Shown: positions 51,906 through 60,970, counted from the stretch's first letter. The stretch: DNA of 64,000 bases from Hippea alviniae EP5-r (GCF_000420385.1 NZ_ATUV01000002.1:372001-436000), one strand, 5' to 3'. Numbers and translations: made by a program. The notes: a model not told the origin generated them from the sequence alone.

Positions 51906-53183
51906 ATGTTTGGAGCATTTAAAGAGCATAGAAAGTCTATTCTTATTATATTCATTTTGGGTTTTCTGTTTTTTCTCGGAAGGGCTTTTGAGCCTTTTAT
52001 TAATGGAGACTCTTTAAATCATGCAACTATAGCAAAACATATCGTTCAAAGTAATGATTGGCTGAACCTTTACCTAAATGGTTATCCTTACTTGAAAAAG
52101 CCACCATTTTATTTCTGGTTGATAGCTCTATCTTTTGAAATTTTTGGGGTTTCGGCTTTTGCAGCTCGGATTCCTATTGCTCTTTTTGGTATTTTTGATG
52201 CTATCCTTGTTTATCTGCTGGCTTTAGAGTTGTTTAAAAATAGAAATACAAGTTTGCTGGCTTCCCTATTTTTTATAGTTAATTTTCATGTGATAAGGCT
52301 TACAAGCATAGTAAGAATGGAAAGCGTAATAACATTTTTTATTCTTTTAAATCTCTATCTGCTTTTAAAAAAGAGATATATACTCTCTGGTGTTGCCCTT
52401 GGATTGGGTATATTGACAAAAGGGCCTATAGCGTTTTTTGGTATTGTGTCTTTTATTTTGTATAAACTTTTTGTAAAGGAATATGAGTTTGTTTCTGGAA
52501 AGTTTTTCTTAGGTCTGTTTATTGCTGCAGTGGTAGGCGGTTGGTGGTATGTTTATAAACTTTTAACTGACCCTTATTTCTTTGATGTTTTTATAAATAA
52601 ACAGATACTCCATAGAATAACAGGCGAGCTTTCCGAAGGCACTGTTAGAAGTCAGCTGTTTTACTTTAAAAGATTGCTTTCACGCTTTTTGCCTGGATTA
52701 CCCTTCTTTCTTATTGGGTTGTTTCTTACCTTCAAAGATAAGTTGTTTAAAAAAGACAGATTATGGATACTTGTTCTTGTTTATCTTGTTGTTGTTTTTA
52801 TTGCAATAGATATCCCTAAGGAGAAGTTTACACGCTATCTTTACTATCTTTATCCAATGGCGTCTCTTTTTGCTGCATATTCGGTTGTCAGATTGAATAT
52901 AGAGAAGTATGTTTTTGTTGGTTTTATTGTTATAACTTTTGGTTTTTTGGCTGCTGTGATGTTTTATCCCAAATCGTTTCATCATCCGCCCAAGGAAGCC
53001 AAAGCCTGTTTTAAAATATGTGATGAGTTAAAACGGATAAACGGCTCAGCCATATTTAAAGGATTGAATCAGTTAGAGATGAGTTATTTGAACTTCTCAT
53101 GCATCCGCAGTATGATGTCGAAACCTTCCGTTGTTATAGAAAAAAAGGGCAATGATTGTGTAATAGAAAGATTAAGCCCTTAA
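51906..53183 (+). CDS. GT39-family (ArnT/PMT-like) membrane glycosyltransferase
   Basis: 425 residues. An N-terminal membrane helix is followed by the acidic loop ARAFEPFINGDSLNHATIAK-like region (FINGDSLNHATIA), then YPYLKKPPFYFWLIALSFEI, both typical of dolichyl-/undecaprenyl-phosphate sugar-dependent transferases. About ten further helices follow. It would transfer a sugar from a polyprenyl carrier to lipid A or protein on the periplasmic side. It converges with, and overlaps by 12 nt, the small gene at 53172. Confidence 0.85.
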   Translation: MFGAFKEHRKSILIIFILGFLFFLGRAFEPFINGDSLNHATIAKHIVQSNDWLNLYLNGYPYLKKPPFYFWLIALSFEIFGVSAFAARIPIALFGIFDAILVYLLALELFKNRNTSLLASLFFIVNFHVIRLTSIVRMESVITFFILLNLYLLLKKRYILSGVALGLGILTKGPIAFFGIVSFILYKLFVKEYEFVSGKFFLGLFIAAVVGGWWYVYKLLTDPYFFDVFINKQILHRITGELSEGTVRSQLFYFKRLLSRFLPGLPFFLIGLFLTFKDKLFKKDRLWILVLVYLVVVFIAIDIPKEKFTRYLYYLYPMASLFAAYSVVRLNIEKYVFVGFIVITFGFLAAVMFYPKSFHHPPKEAKACFKICDELKRINGSAIFKGLNQLEMSYLNFSCIRSMMSKPSVVIEKKGNDCVIERLSP

Positions 53184-53423
53184 GTCTATATGTCCTTCTT
53201 TGGACTTTGCCCTTTTTTTCTGCTCTTCTTTGTCTTTGTTAATCGTGTTGTGTGGGTGGTTCTCGCTCTCTTCAACCTTTGTTGTTTTCTCTTCTTTCTC
53301 CTTTTTCTCTATCAAGCCTTTGAAAGCATCTGCTGCAGCGGCTTGAGCCAAAGGGTTCTGGTTTAGCTGACTTTGGGCTGTTGCGTTCAATATAACATTT
53401 TGTAAGTCTATCGGTCCGACCAT
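53172..53423 (-). CDS. Small hypothetical protein with charged tail
   Basis: 83 residues. The N-terminal half MVGPIDLQNVILNATAQSQL then AQAAAADAFKGLIEKK is helical. The C-terminal half is almost entirely charged (KEEQKKRAKSKEGHIDLRA). It follows the phosphoglycerate mutase gene by 2 nt. No family recognised; soluble and probably partly disordered. Confidence 0.65.
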   Translation of the reverse strand: MVGPIDLQNVILNATAQSQLNQNPLAQAAAADAFKGLIEKKEKEEKTTKVEESENHPHNTINKDKEEQKKRAKSKEGHIDLRA

Positions 53424-53425
53424 GA

Positions 53426-54589
53426 CTAATCTCCAAACAACATTTTAGATATAAACATGTCTCCCTTCTCTATGAAAACTCCATTTTTGCAGGAGTTCTC
53501 ATTATAACTATCGGATTTTTTTGGCATTTTTGAATGCCACACAGCAAAAGGCACAGGTTCGTCTGTGTGGGTTTTTATCTTTATCGGTGTCGGATGGTCT
53601 GGCAGGACTGCAATCTTTAATCCGTCTTCAAACTCATCTGCCATTTTTATTGCTTCACCCACTATCTTTTTGTCAAACAGCTCTATTGCTTCTATTTTTT
53701 TGTTTACATCGCCCATGTGTCCTGTTTCATCTGTTGCTTCCACATGAAGATATACAAAATCGCTGCCGTCTTTCAAAAACTCAAACGCCGCATTTATTTT
53801 GCCTTCGAAGTTTGTATCCAAAAAGCCTGTAAGTCCTTCAATCTGCGGGACAAAAAGCCCTGTTAATTTACCCAATCCTACCATAAGGTCAACAGCACTT
53901 ATCATGCAACCATCTTTGTTGAACTTATCCTTAAATAGTGGCATTGATGGTTTTTTGCCTTCCCCCCACAGCCAGATGGCATTTGCTTCTTTGTGAATGG
54001 TATTATCTTTTAAAACTTCACCTGCTTTTCTCATTATCTCCCTTAGTTTCTCTTTTGCTGCGCCATTTGGCAGATAATCATCTATCGGTTTGTCTGATAT
54101 ATCGTGTGGCGGTGTTGTTTTTTTGTCTTCTATGCCATCTCTCCAAATCATTAAGTTTCTATAGCTTACGCCTGCAAAGAACTCTATTCCTTCTTCATTT
54201 ATCTTTTTGTTTAAAAGTTCTATTAGTTGCTTTGCTTTATCTGTTGGAATATGGTCTGCAGAAAAGTCCTTCATTATGCCGTTTTCTATGTTTACAAAGT
54301 TGCACCTGTATGCAACATCGCTATCCTTCATCTCTATATCCTGACTGATTGCTTCAAGTGGTGCCCTGCCTGTGTAATACATCTTTGGGTCATAGCCCAA
54401 AACACTCATATTTGCAACATCACTTCCAGGATGCATGCCTTCTGGCACGGTTTTAACCATACCCTTTATGCCTGATGCGATTATGTCCATATTCTTTGTG
54501 TCTGCATATTCAAGCGGTGTCTTACCGTTTAGCTCATCAATTGGCCAATCTGCCATACCATCGCCAAGCAAAATCAAATATTTCATCAC
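53426..54589 (-). CDS. Archaeal-type cofactor-independent phosphoglycerate mutase / homoserine-kinase-like
   Basis: 387 residues of the alkaline-phosphatase superfamily. GDGMADWPIDELNGKTPLEY holds the first metal Asp, HPGSDVANMSVLGYDP the nucleophile Ser, and HVEATDETGHMGDVNKK and LPDHPTPIKIKTHTDEPVPF further metal ligands. This subgroup is annotated either as ApgM or as a proposed alternative homoserine kinase; the sequence alone does not decide. GGAG precedes the ATG. Confidence 0.85.
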   Translation of the reverse strand: MMKYLILLGDGMADWPIDELNGKTPLEYADTKNMDIIASGIKGMVKTVPEGMHPGSDVANMSVLGYDPKMYYTGRAPLEAISQDIEMKDSDVAYRCNFVNIENGIMKDFSADHIPTDKAKQLIELLNKKINEEGIEFFAGVSYRNLMIWRDGIEDKKTTPPHDISDKPIDDYLPNGAAKEKLREIMRKAGEVLKDNTIHKEANAIWLWGEGKKPSMPLFKDKFNKDGCMISAVDLMVGLGKLTGLFVPQIEGLTGFLDTNFEGKINAAFEFLKDGSDFVYLHVEATDETGHMGDVNKKIEAIELFDKKIVGEAIKMADEFEDGLKIAVLPDHPTPIKIKTHTDEPVPFAVWHSKMPKKSDSYNENSCKNGVFIEKGDMFISKMLFGD

Positions 54590-54591
54590 TT

Positions 54592-54981
54592 TTACTCCTT
54601 TATAACCTTGATATAGAATTCTCTGTTTCTTGGCCCATCAAACTCCATGAAGAATACTCCTTGCCATCTGCCAAGAAGAAGCCTTCCACTCTCGATAGGT
54701 ATCATCACGCTGCTTCCCGTTAATGTTGCCTGAATGTGTGCATCGGCATTGCCTTCTAAATGTTTGTATTTGTCGGAGTATGGAATTAATCGAGAGAGCT
54801 CGTTTAGTATGTCTTCTGCAACAGCAGGGTCAAACGCTTCGTTTATTATAACACCTGCCGTTGTGTGCGGAACATAGATTATAGCTATACCGTTCTTGAT
54901 GCCTTTAATCTCTTCTTCAACCATGCTTGTTATCTCTATAGCTTCCTTTCTTGTGCTTGTTCTTATGCTTTTTCTTATCAT
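54592..54981 (-). CDS. YjbQ/UPF0047-family protein
   Basis: 129 residues. KGIAIIYVPHTTAGVIINEA, DKYKHLEGNADAHIQATLTG and LLLGRWQGVFFMEFDGPRNR are the full set of YjbQ motifs, including metal-binding His residues. The family has weak thiamine-phosphate synthase activity in some bacteria; its true role is unclear. GGAG precedes the ATG at 54981, and the gene runs into the mutase gene. Confidence 0.93.
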   Translation of the reverse strand: MIRKSIRTSTRKEAIEITSMVEEEIKGIKNGIAIIYVPHTTAGVIINEAFDPAVAEDILNELSRLIPYSDKYKHLEGNADAHIQATLTGSSVMIPIESGRLLLGRWQGVFFMEFDGPRNREFYIKVIKE

Positions 54982-55047
54982 GATGTTCTCTCCTTCTTAC
55001 TTTTTTAAAATTTATTGTAAAATTGCCAATAAGTCAAAATTTATCTC

Positions 55048-55076
55048 TTGAATTATACCAGATTATTTGATATTTA
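55048..55076 (+). promoter_or_regulatory. Probable minC promoter, leaderless arrangement
   Basis: TTGAAT (55048-55053), 17-nt spacer, TATTTA (55071-55076), then 8 nt to the ATG at 55085. No ribosome site is present. Confidence 0.45.
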
Positions 55077-55084
55077 ACCAAGCA

Positions 55085-55750
55085 ATGGGTAAGGTTTCGA
55101 TTAAAGGAAAAAACTTTTTAGGTTTTGAGATAGAGATTAAAGGCTCAGATAAGGAGAATATATTTAAAGAGATAGAGAGCCTTCTTGCCGTTTCAAGCCA
55201 ATACATGAAAAACTCGATAATAACGCTTAAGCTTGACGATACGAACAAACATTTGGCTGAAGAGCTTGTCTCTTTTTTGAAGGATAAAGAGATTCCTATA
55301 AGCGCTATTGTTTCAGAAAGCAAAAAGGGTTTAGATATAAGCCTGCCGGTTATAGAGCTTTCTGATTTGCATCTTGTAAATGAGACCAGCGAAAAGGAAG
55401 TGTCAACATTCAAAGGTAATCTAAGAAGTGGCCAGTCGATAAAGGCAAACGGCGATTTGGTTATAGCTGGTAATGTTAATTCGAACTCTTATATCTATGC
55501 AACGGGTAATATCTTTGTTTTGGGTAAGCTTTACGGTGTGCCACATGCAGGATACGGTGGTGATAACGATGCTATAATCTTTGCGTTTGATTTAAACCCA
55601 CCGCAGATACGCATTGGTGATTATATAACACGCTCTCCAGAAGAGAATGTGCTCCTTAAAAAAAGGAAGAATGTCGTACCTGAAGTTGCGCATGTTGAAG
55701 ATGGAGCTATAGTTATAACGCCTTATGATGAGTGGATAAATTCTAAATAG
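55085..55750 (+). CDS. minC: Septum-site inhibitor MinC
   Basis: 221 residues. The N-terminal FtsZ-inhibiting domain spans about 1-100. The C-terminal right-handed beta-helix includes LRSGQSIKANGDLVIAGNVN, IYATGNIFVLGKLYGVPHAG and IIFAFDLNPPQIRIGDYITR, the MinC dimerisation and MinD-binding region. ATG at 55085 is chosen over an upstream TTG because of promoter spacing. It is followed 10 nt later by minD. Confidence 0.93.
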   Translation: MGKVSIKGKNFLGFEIEIKGSDKENIFKEIESLLAVSSQYMKNSIITLKLDDTNKHLAEELVSFLKDKEIPISAIVSESKKGLDISLPVIELSDLHLVNETSEKEVSTFKGNLRSGQSIKANGDLVIAGNVNSNSYIYATGNIFVLGKLYGVPHAGYGGDNDAIIFAFDLNPPQIRIGDYITRSPEENVLLKKRKNVVPEVAHVEDGAIVITPYDEWINSK

Positions 55751-55760
55751 GAGTAAAAGT

Positions 55761-56555
55761 ATGGCAGGGAAGGTTCTTACGATAACATCGGGTAAGGGCG
55801 GTGTTGGAAAATCGACGACAACGGCGAACTTGGCACTTGGTCTTGCATTGCTTGGTAAAAAGGTTGTTGCTATTGATTTGGATATTGGCCTTAGAAATCT
55901 TGATATGATTTTAGGACTTGAAAACAGGATTGTGTATGATGTTGTTAATGTTGTTGAAAAGGCATGCAAGATTAAGCAAGCTCTAATAAAGGATAAAAGG
56001 ACGGACAATCTGTATCTTATAGCTGCAGCTCAGACAAGGGATAAATCCGCTGTCAAACCAGAACAGGTGATAGAGCTTACTGATGAATTGAAAAAGGAGT
56101 TTGACTTTATTCTGCTTGATTCGCCAGCCGGTATAGAAGGCGGGTTTAGAAACGCCATGTTGCCTGCAGATGAAGTGATAATAGTTACAACACCAGAGAT
56201 ATCCGCCGTAAGAGATGCGGATAGAGTTATAGGGATTCTGGAAGCAAACAACAAAAAAGAGATGAGTTTGATAATCAACCGTGTCAATCCAACACTCGTC
56301 AAAAAGGGCGATATGATGAGTAAAGACGATGTGCTTCAGGTTTTGAGTATTCCTTTGATAGGTGTTGTGCCAGAAGATGAAAATATTGTAAGCTATACAA
56401 ACATTGGAGAGCCTTCCATATTGCATCCGAACTCCCAATCGGGTAAGGCGTATAAGAATATCGTTCAAAGGATTCTGGGCAAGGATGTTCCGTTTATGGA
56501 GATAGTTGAGAAAAAAGGGTTGTTTGAAAAAATAATAAGCTTTTTTAAGGAATAG
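55761..56555 (+). CDS. minD: Septum-site determining ATPase MinD
   Basis: 264 residues. Deviant Walker A TSGKGGVGKSTTTANLAL, DLDIGLRNLDMILGLENRIV, Walker B FILLDSPAGIEGGF and NRVNPTLVKKGDMMSKDD. The C-terminal amphipathic helix (GLFEKIISFFKE) is the membrane-targeting sequence. It binds MinC and is released by MinE. minE begins 3 nt later. Confidence 0.97.
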   Translation: MAGKVLTITSGKGGVGKSTTTANLALGLALLGKKVVAIDLDIGLRNLDMILGLENRIVYDVVNVVEKACKIKQALIKDKRTDNLYLIAAAQTRDKSAVKPEQVIELTDELKKEFDFILLDSPAGIEGGFRNAMLPADEVIIVTTPEISAVRDADRVIGILEANNKKEMSLIINRVNPTLVKKGDMMSKDDVLQVLSIPLIGVVPEDENIVSYTNIGEPSILHPNSQSGKAYKNIVQRILGKDVPFMEIVEKKGLFEKIISFFKE

Positions 56556-56558
56556 GCT

Positions 56559-56801
56559 ATGCTGTTGGATTTTTTTAGAAAGAAGAGAAAGAGTTCTGCT
56601 GAACAGGCAAAAGAGAGACTTCAAATCATATTAGCTCACGAAAGAGTCTCAAACAAGGCGCCTTTTCTTGATGATTTGAGAAAGGATTTAATAAAGGTTA
56701 TAGCGAAGTATGTTGAGATAGACCCAGACCAGATAGATGTGAAGCTTCAGAAGGATAACGCTATTGAGATTTTAGAGATAAATATACCTATCAATAAGTA
56801 A
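56559..56801 (+). CDS. minE: Cell-division topological factor MinE
   Basis: 80 residues. N-terminal membrane/MinD-binding helix (LLDFFRKKRKSSAEQAKERL), contact segment QIILAHERVSNKAPFLDDLR and dimer domain (IAKYVEIDPDQIDVKLQ). It completes minCDE. Its end overlaps the convergent DMT gene by 11 nt. Confidence 0.96.
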   Translation: MLLDFFRKKRKSSAEQAKERLQIILAHERVSNKAPFLDDLRKDLIKVIAKYVEIDPDQIDVKLQKDNAIEILEINIPINK

Positions 56802-57654
56802 ATCTCTTAAAGCTTTGGAGCAAAATTCCGCCAACGATGAACAGAAGCGCAAAAAGGCTATAGAAGTGTATCTTCTCACCCAAAAAGATAGAGATAAATA
56901 CCAAAGAGACAAAAGGTGTAAGATAAACCGTATTTGAAATAAGGGAAGTTTCTCCGCTTTTCAATGCTTTAAACCAGAATATATAGGATATACCGTTTAT
57001 GAAGGCTCCATTTATAAATGTCCAGAAGAGTGTATTTGTATCAAGGCTTTCAATTCTAAAGAGTGGCAGGGTGAATAGAGAAAACACAGAAGCAGAAAGA
57101 AAATAGTAGAATACTGCAACTTCTGGGTCTGTTTTGTTTTTCTTGCCAAGCACAGAGAAAAGGGCAAAACACAAAGCACCAGCAAAAGACAACATATCAC
57201 CTGTTATACTTGTAAAGTTCAGTTTGAATGGGTTGCCTTTTGATGCTATAATAAGGACACCAAAAAAGCTTACAAGTATTGAGACTATCTTTACTGCTGA
57301 GATACTCTCCTTGAGTATAGGTATACTTAAGGCAACAATCAGGATTGGCCAGCTGTAGTTTATTATGAAAATTTCCTGAGCCGTTGATAGACTAAATGCT
57401 TTGTAAAGCAATACATAATAAGCAAAACTTCCAAGAAAACCCAAGAATGTTAAAAAAGCATACTCCGTTGGCGAGTTGAGTTTTAATGATTTTCTTTGAG
57501 AGAGAAGATAAATAAACATAACCGCTGCCGATATCAGGTTTGAAAAAAACAGAAAGGAAAAATTATTGAGATTTTTTAGAGCTTCTTTTGATGCAACGGG
57601 TATAAATGCCCACAGAACAACGCAGAGCAGGGCATAGAGTAGTGATTTACTCAT
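56791..57654 (-). CDS. DMT-superfamily (EamA) transporter
   Basis: 287 residues, ten predicted helices in two EamA domains. ALSTAQEIFIINYSWPILIV-like and TYLTPFVSLVFISIFLGEKI-type segments end each half (here TVYLTPFVSLVFISIFLGEK). Probable exporter of amino acids or metabolites. The start overlaps the Trm112-like gene stop (ATGAGTAA). Confidence 0.87.
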   Translation of the reverse strand: MSKSLLYALLCVVLWAFIPVASKEALKNLNNFSFLFFSNLISAAVMFIYLLSQRKSLKLNSPTEYAFLTFLGFLGSFAYYVLLYKAFSLSTAQEIFIINYSWPILIVALSIPILKESISAVKIVSILVSFFGVLIIASKGNPFKLNFTSITGDMLSFAGALCFALFSVLGKKNKTDPEVAVFYYFLSASVFSLFTLPLFRIESLDTNTLFWTFINGAFINGISYIFWFKALKSGETSLISNTVYLTPFVSLVFISIFLGEKIHFYSLFALLFIVGGILLQSFKRFTY

Positions 57655-57823
57655 TTTCCAGTTTTAAGGCTTCGTCAACTATTAGGATAGGTATATCATC
57701 TTCAATGGGATACTTAAGTTTACAATTTTCACAGATTAAAAACTTCTCATCTTCGCTCAGCTTAAGGTCTCCTTTGCACTTTGGACATGCTATGATTTTT
57801 AAAAGCTCTTTACTTATAGCCAT
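57647..57823 (-). CDS. Trm112/YcaR-like zinc-ribbon protein
   Basis: 58 residues: MAISKELLKIIACPKCKGDL, then LICENCKLKYPIEDDIPILI. Two CxxC motifs form a zinc ribbon, followed by the YPI-x-DGIP-like segment of the Trm112 family. In other organisms Trm112 activates methyltransferases. It overlaps the downstream DMT gene by 8 nt and the upstream DUF2726 gene by 10 nt. GGAGGG precedes the ATG. Confidence 0.9.
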   Translation of the reverse strand: MAISKELLKIIACPKCKGDLKLSEDEKFLICENCKLKYPIEDDIPILIVDEALKLENE

Positions 57824-58299
57824 TTTAGACCCTCCTTGATTTTTTCTATTAGCTCATCTTCAAAAATCTCTTTTGGCTCTATTTTTATCAGCTTTATGCC
57901 TGCAGATCTTAGTGTTGGTTCTATTATGTTTAAGGATTGCATCTTTGCCTTGTTTTCTGGGTTGACTATGAAGATGGCAAGTTTGGGTTGCAGTTGTGGA
58001 AATGAGAGAATAAGAAAATCGACAAATTTTGTTTGAATTCTTAGATATGCGTTTCTGTTCTCCTTTGGTGTCCAAATAAAATCTGTGAGTCTAACCTTTG
58101 GCAAGATTGTGAAAGGTTTTTTCTGCTCCTTAAAAAAGTGCAGTATCCTGTCGTATGCTATTTTCTCTGTTTTGTTTAGAAGAAAATCCTTTGTTTTATA
58201 GACATCAAAGTCATCTTTTGCCTTTATGCTGTAATTCTTTGTGATGAAGTAATAGACTATAACAAGGATAATGAGTGAAACTATCACAATCAACCACAT
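57814..58299 (-). CDS. DUF2726 membrane-anchored protein
   Basis: 161 residues. One N-terminal membrane helix (about 1-20) precedes a DUF2726 domain: LLNKTEKIAYDRILHFFKEQ, ILPKVRLTDFIW, KFVDFLIL. The D...D...K-type spacing (VDFLILS, LAIFIVNPENK) suggests a distant restriction-endonuclease fold, with the substrate unknown. It is the first gene of the DUF2726-Trm112-DMT group. Confidence 0.75.
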   Translation of the reverse strand: MWLIVIVSLIILVIVYYFITKNYSIKAKDDFDVYKTKDFLLNKTEKIAYDRILHFFKEQKKPFTILPKVRLTDFIWTPKENRNAYLRIQTKFVDFLILSFPQLQPKLAIFIVNPENKAKMQSLNIIEPTLRSAGIKLIKIEPKEIFEDELIEKIKEGLKWL

Positions 58300-58393
58300 A
58301 CTTGTCCAATAATAGGCTAATTTTTTGTTTTAATCAATAAGCAAGGGTTGATTTTTTGCTAAAATTGATTAAATTAACACTTTGCCTGTTATT

Positions 58394-58763
58394 GGGGACG
58401 AAATTTGGGTTCGACGGGGTGTTTTAGCATCCAAGGGTCATGCCGAGCTCCTGCCCGCTCGTAAAACTGGCAGGGAAAAAGAAACGCAGACGCTGATTAC
58501 GCTTTAGCTGCTTAAGATAAAAGCAGCAGGCTTCTGCACCTTTTGGTGCTTTAGGTTGCAGAAAGCCTTTAGAGTTAAAGCACCGAAGGCTATCGTCCGC
58601 CCGATGCGGTAGCCTTTCTATTCAATCGGGTGCGTCAGGTGTAAGGTTTTGTTCCCTTTTTCCTTACGCCACAGACGCTAAACCAAAAAGGGAACTAAGC
58701 ATGTAAAAGCCCTTGGGTGTGACGCACGCCCGGACGCGGGTTCAAATCCCGCCGTCTCCACCA
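58394..58763 (+). ncRNA. ssrA: Transfer-messenger RNA
   Basis: The 5' end GGGGACGAAATTTGGGTTCG pairs with the 3' end GTCTCC-ACCA. The tRNA-like T arm (CGGGTTCAAATCCCG) is near 58740. The tag frame ends GCA GAC GCT GAT TAC GCT TTA GCT GCT TAA (58486-58515), giving a peptide ending ADADYALAA. GC-paired pseudoknot segments follow. It rescues stalled ribosomes with SmpB. It is 370 nt long with encoded CCA. Confidence 0.95.
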
Positions 58764-58857
58764 GAAAAAAACAATCTAAAAAGTTAACATATATCGTGAT
58801 TAAACTAACTCTCTTTTTATTTTGGTTATTTTTTTAGCCGTTTTGCTTGACGAAGAG

Positions 58858-59781
58858 ATGTTTAGGTGTATATTTAGCGACGGTATGAGAAAGAACGACA
58901 GGCTTGTTTTAAAACCCAAGACGAACATTTTGGCTGTAATATTTATCATTCTGTTTGCCATAGCTTTTATAGCTGGAATAGCCCTTCTTGCTTTTGGGCA
59001 GGAGAGATATGCGCTTAAAAACGGCGTTATTCTCTATAGTGTGAAAAATGTTGAGCAGCTCAAAGAGAGATTGGCAATTTATGATTATTACAAGTCTTAT
59101 CCCTTTGGCGTTGAGCCGTATCTCTTAAAAAGCCTTCCTAAGGACTTTGCAAAGCTTCCCGCAGCAGAAAGAAAAAAACTCTTTATAAAGGTTATGCTTC
59201 CTATAGCTTTAACCGTGAAACAGCAGTTTGACAGAGAGCATGCACTTTTTGAAAAGATAAAGGCTAAGATTGATTCTCACAAAGAGCTTACTTTCGTTGA
59301 AAAGGAGTTGCTTGAATACGGCTATAAGAGATACAGATGTAAAACGATTAATGAGCTTGTTAAAAAATCTGGCAGTGTGCCGATAAGTTTACTTATAGCT
59401 CAAGCTGGTATAGAATCAGGGTGGGGCAGTTCGAGATTTGCCATCTATTACAACAACATCTATGGCATACACAAAAAACACCCAAAGCCCAACGACATTG
59501 TAAGAAGATTTAAAAGTTTATACGATGCAACGGTCTGCTATGTTCTAAATTTAGACAGAAGCGCTGCTTATAAGCGTTTTAGGGAAGCGCGTTATAGAAT
59601 GGGTGATTATCCAAACCCTTACAAGCTTGCCGAGTATTTGACAATGTATTCAACGAAGAGAAAAGAGTACACAAAACTAATTCAACAGATAATAGCATCA
59701 AACGATTTGACTGCATTTGATAAACTCTCACCTGCCGGTGTTGTTGCAGAGACTTCAGCAGGCTCTTACTCTCTACAATAA
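58858..59781 (+). CDS. Bax-like membrane glucosaminidase
   Basis: About 307 residues. A membrane anchor (ILAVIFIILFAIAFIAGIAL) lies near residues 25-45. A glucosaminidase domain in the last 150 residues has SGSVPISLLIAQAGIESGWG (catalytic Glu), SSRFAIYYNNIYGI and a late YNRSAAYKRFR-like repeat. It would cleave peptidoglycan glycan strands. The start is uncertain: TTG 58822, ATG 58858 or ATG 58885. None has a good ribosome site, and ATG 58858 is a compromise. Confidence 0.82.
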   Translation: MFRCIFSDGMRKNDRLVLKPKTNILAVIFIILFAIAFIAGIALLAFGQERYALKNGVILYSVKNVEQLKERLAIYDYYKSYPFGVEPYLLKSLPKDFAKLPAAERKKLFIKVMLPIALTVKQQFDREHALFEKIKAKIDSHKELTFVEKELLEYGYKRYRCKTINELVKKSGSVPISLLIAQAGIESGWGSSRFAIYYNNIYGIHKKHPKPNDIVRRFKSLYDATVCYVLNLDRSAAYKRFREARYRMGDYPNPYKLAEYLTMYSTKRKEYTKLIQQIIASNDLTAFDKLSPAGVVAETSAGSYSLQ

Positions 59782-59838
59782 CCTTGCCTTGTTAATTCAA
59801 TTGTATTAGAATGCTCCCAAAAAAAAGGGGGTATACAA

Positions 59839-60786
59839 ATGGGAAACCTTATAGCAGTAGCAACGGCAAAAGACAAAAAGAGTCTATGGTCTGGTCATTT
59901 TGGTGTATCTCCCTTTTATAGTATCTTTGATGAAGAGGGCAATCTTATAGAGCAGAGAGAAAACCCATTCTCAAAGGATAAACATCATGATGACCCGTTT
60001 AAGGTTAAAGAGTTTTTAAGCGATGTTTCAACATTTGTGGGTAAGAACATGGGTCAGAAGTCAAGAAAAAAGCTGACTGAGAAGCTAAAGGTAAGAACGC
60101 TGCTTGTTAGTGCAGAAGATATATATGATGCGGTAAAGTATTATCTTGATGCCAAGAAAAACATAGATGTGTTTGAGAGATGCACGGATAAGTATGAAGA
60201 TTGGTTTGATAAGTATCCTGCTGTATATGAGAGTGAAATCAATATGCTTAAGAGTATTATGCCAAAGTGGGACAGAGCCATTGAAATAGGTGTTGGAAGC
60301 GGTAGATTTGCCTATCCTTTGGGTATAAAGGAAGGTGTCGAACCTTCCGATAGTATGTCAAAAATTGCCCAAGAGAGAGGCATAAAAGTCTATCCCGGAT
60401 TTGCCGAAAATCTGCCCATATTAGATGAAGAGTATGATTTTGTTTTGATGGCTGTTACAATCTGCTTTGTAAAAGAGCCTATGAAGTCCCTTAAAGAAGT
60501 TTACAGGATTTTAAAGAAGGACGGTAAGACGATTGTTGCCATTGTTGATAGGGAGACAGCAATAGGAAAAGAGTATTTAAGAAAGAAAGAGAAGGGCGAG
60601 TTTTATAAGAATGTGAACTTCTTTTCGACTAAAGAGCTAATTGATATGATGAAGGAAGTGGGTTTTGAGATAGAAGGTGTATATCAGACGCTGTTTGCAG
60701 ACAGTATAAAAGAGATAAAAGAATCACAACCATACAAGGAAGGATTTTCAGAAGGCGGATTTGTCGCTGTTTTGGGTGTTAAATAG
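59839..60786 (+). CDS. NifX-like domain fused to a SAM-dependent methyltransferase
   Basis: 315 residues. The first roughly 115 resemble the dinitrogenase iron-molybdenum cofactor-binding (NifX/NifB C-terminal) fold: LIAVATAKDKKSLWSGHFGV, then SPFYSIFDEEGNLIEQREN. The rest is a class I methyltransferase with motif I AIEIGVGSGRFA, LPILDEEYDFVLMAVTICFV and EVYRILKKDGKTIVAIVDRE. No nitrogenase genes are in view, so the first domain may bind another metal or cofactor. Ribosome site GGGGG. Confidence 0.8.
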   Translation: MGNLIAVATAKDKKSLWSGHFGVSPFYSIFDEEGNLIEQRENPFSKDKHHDDPFKVKEFLSDVSTFVGKNMGQKSRKKLTEKLKVRTLLVSAEDIYDAVKYYLDAKKNIDVFERCTDKYEDWFDKYPAVYESEINMLKSIMPKWDRAIEIGVGSGRFAYPLGIKEGVEPSDSMSKIAQERGIKVYPGFAENLPILDEEYDFVLMAVTICFVKEPMKSLKEVYRILKKDGKTIVAIVDRETAIGKEYLRKKEKGEFYKNVNFFSTKELIDMMKEVGFEIEGVYQTLFADSIKEIKESQPYKEGFSEGGFVAVLGVK

Positions 60787-60968
60787 TGTTGGAGATACTG
60801 CAGAAATCTTTTGTTAATACAATCTCTATTGTTGAGACTATTGTCTTAATCGTAATTGTTGTGTTCATAGTAGGTTTGTGGGTTTATGTGCCTTTTGGCA
60901 TAATGAGTATAAATAGAAGACTTAAAAGGCTGGAAAAAGAGATTAAAAGGAGTCGGGAAGAAAATTAG
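60786..60968 (+). CDS. Small single-span membrane protein
   Basis: 60 residues. GTG start shares its first G with the methyltransferase stop. A long membrane helix (VETIVLIVIVVFIVGLWVYV) is followed by a basic coiled tail (RRLKRLEKEIKRSREEN). Translational coupling to the methyltransferase gene is likely. Family not recognised. Confidence 0.65.
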   Translation: MLEILQKSFVNTISIVETIVLIVIVVFIVGLWVYVPFGIMSINRRLKRLEKEIKRSREEN

Positions 60969-60970
60969 AC

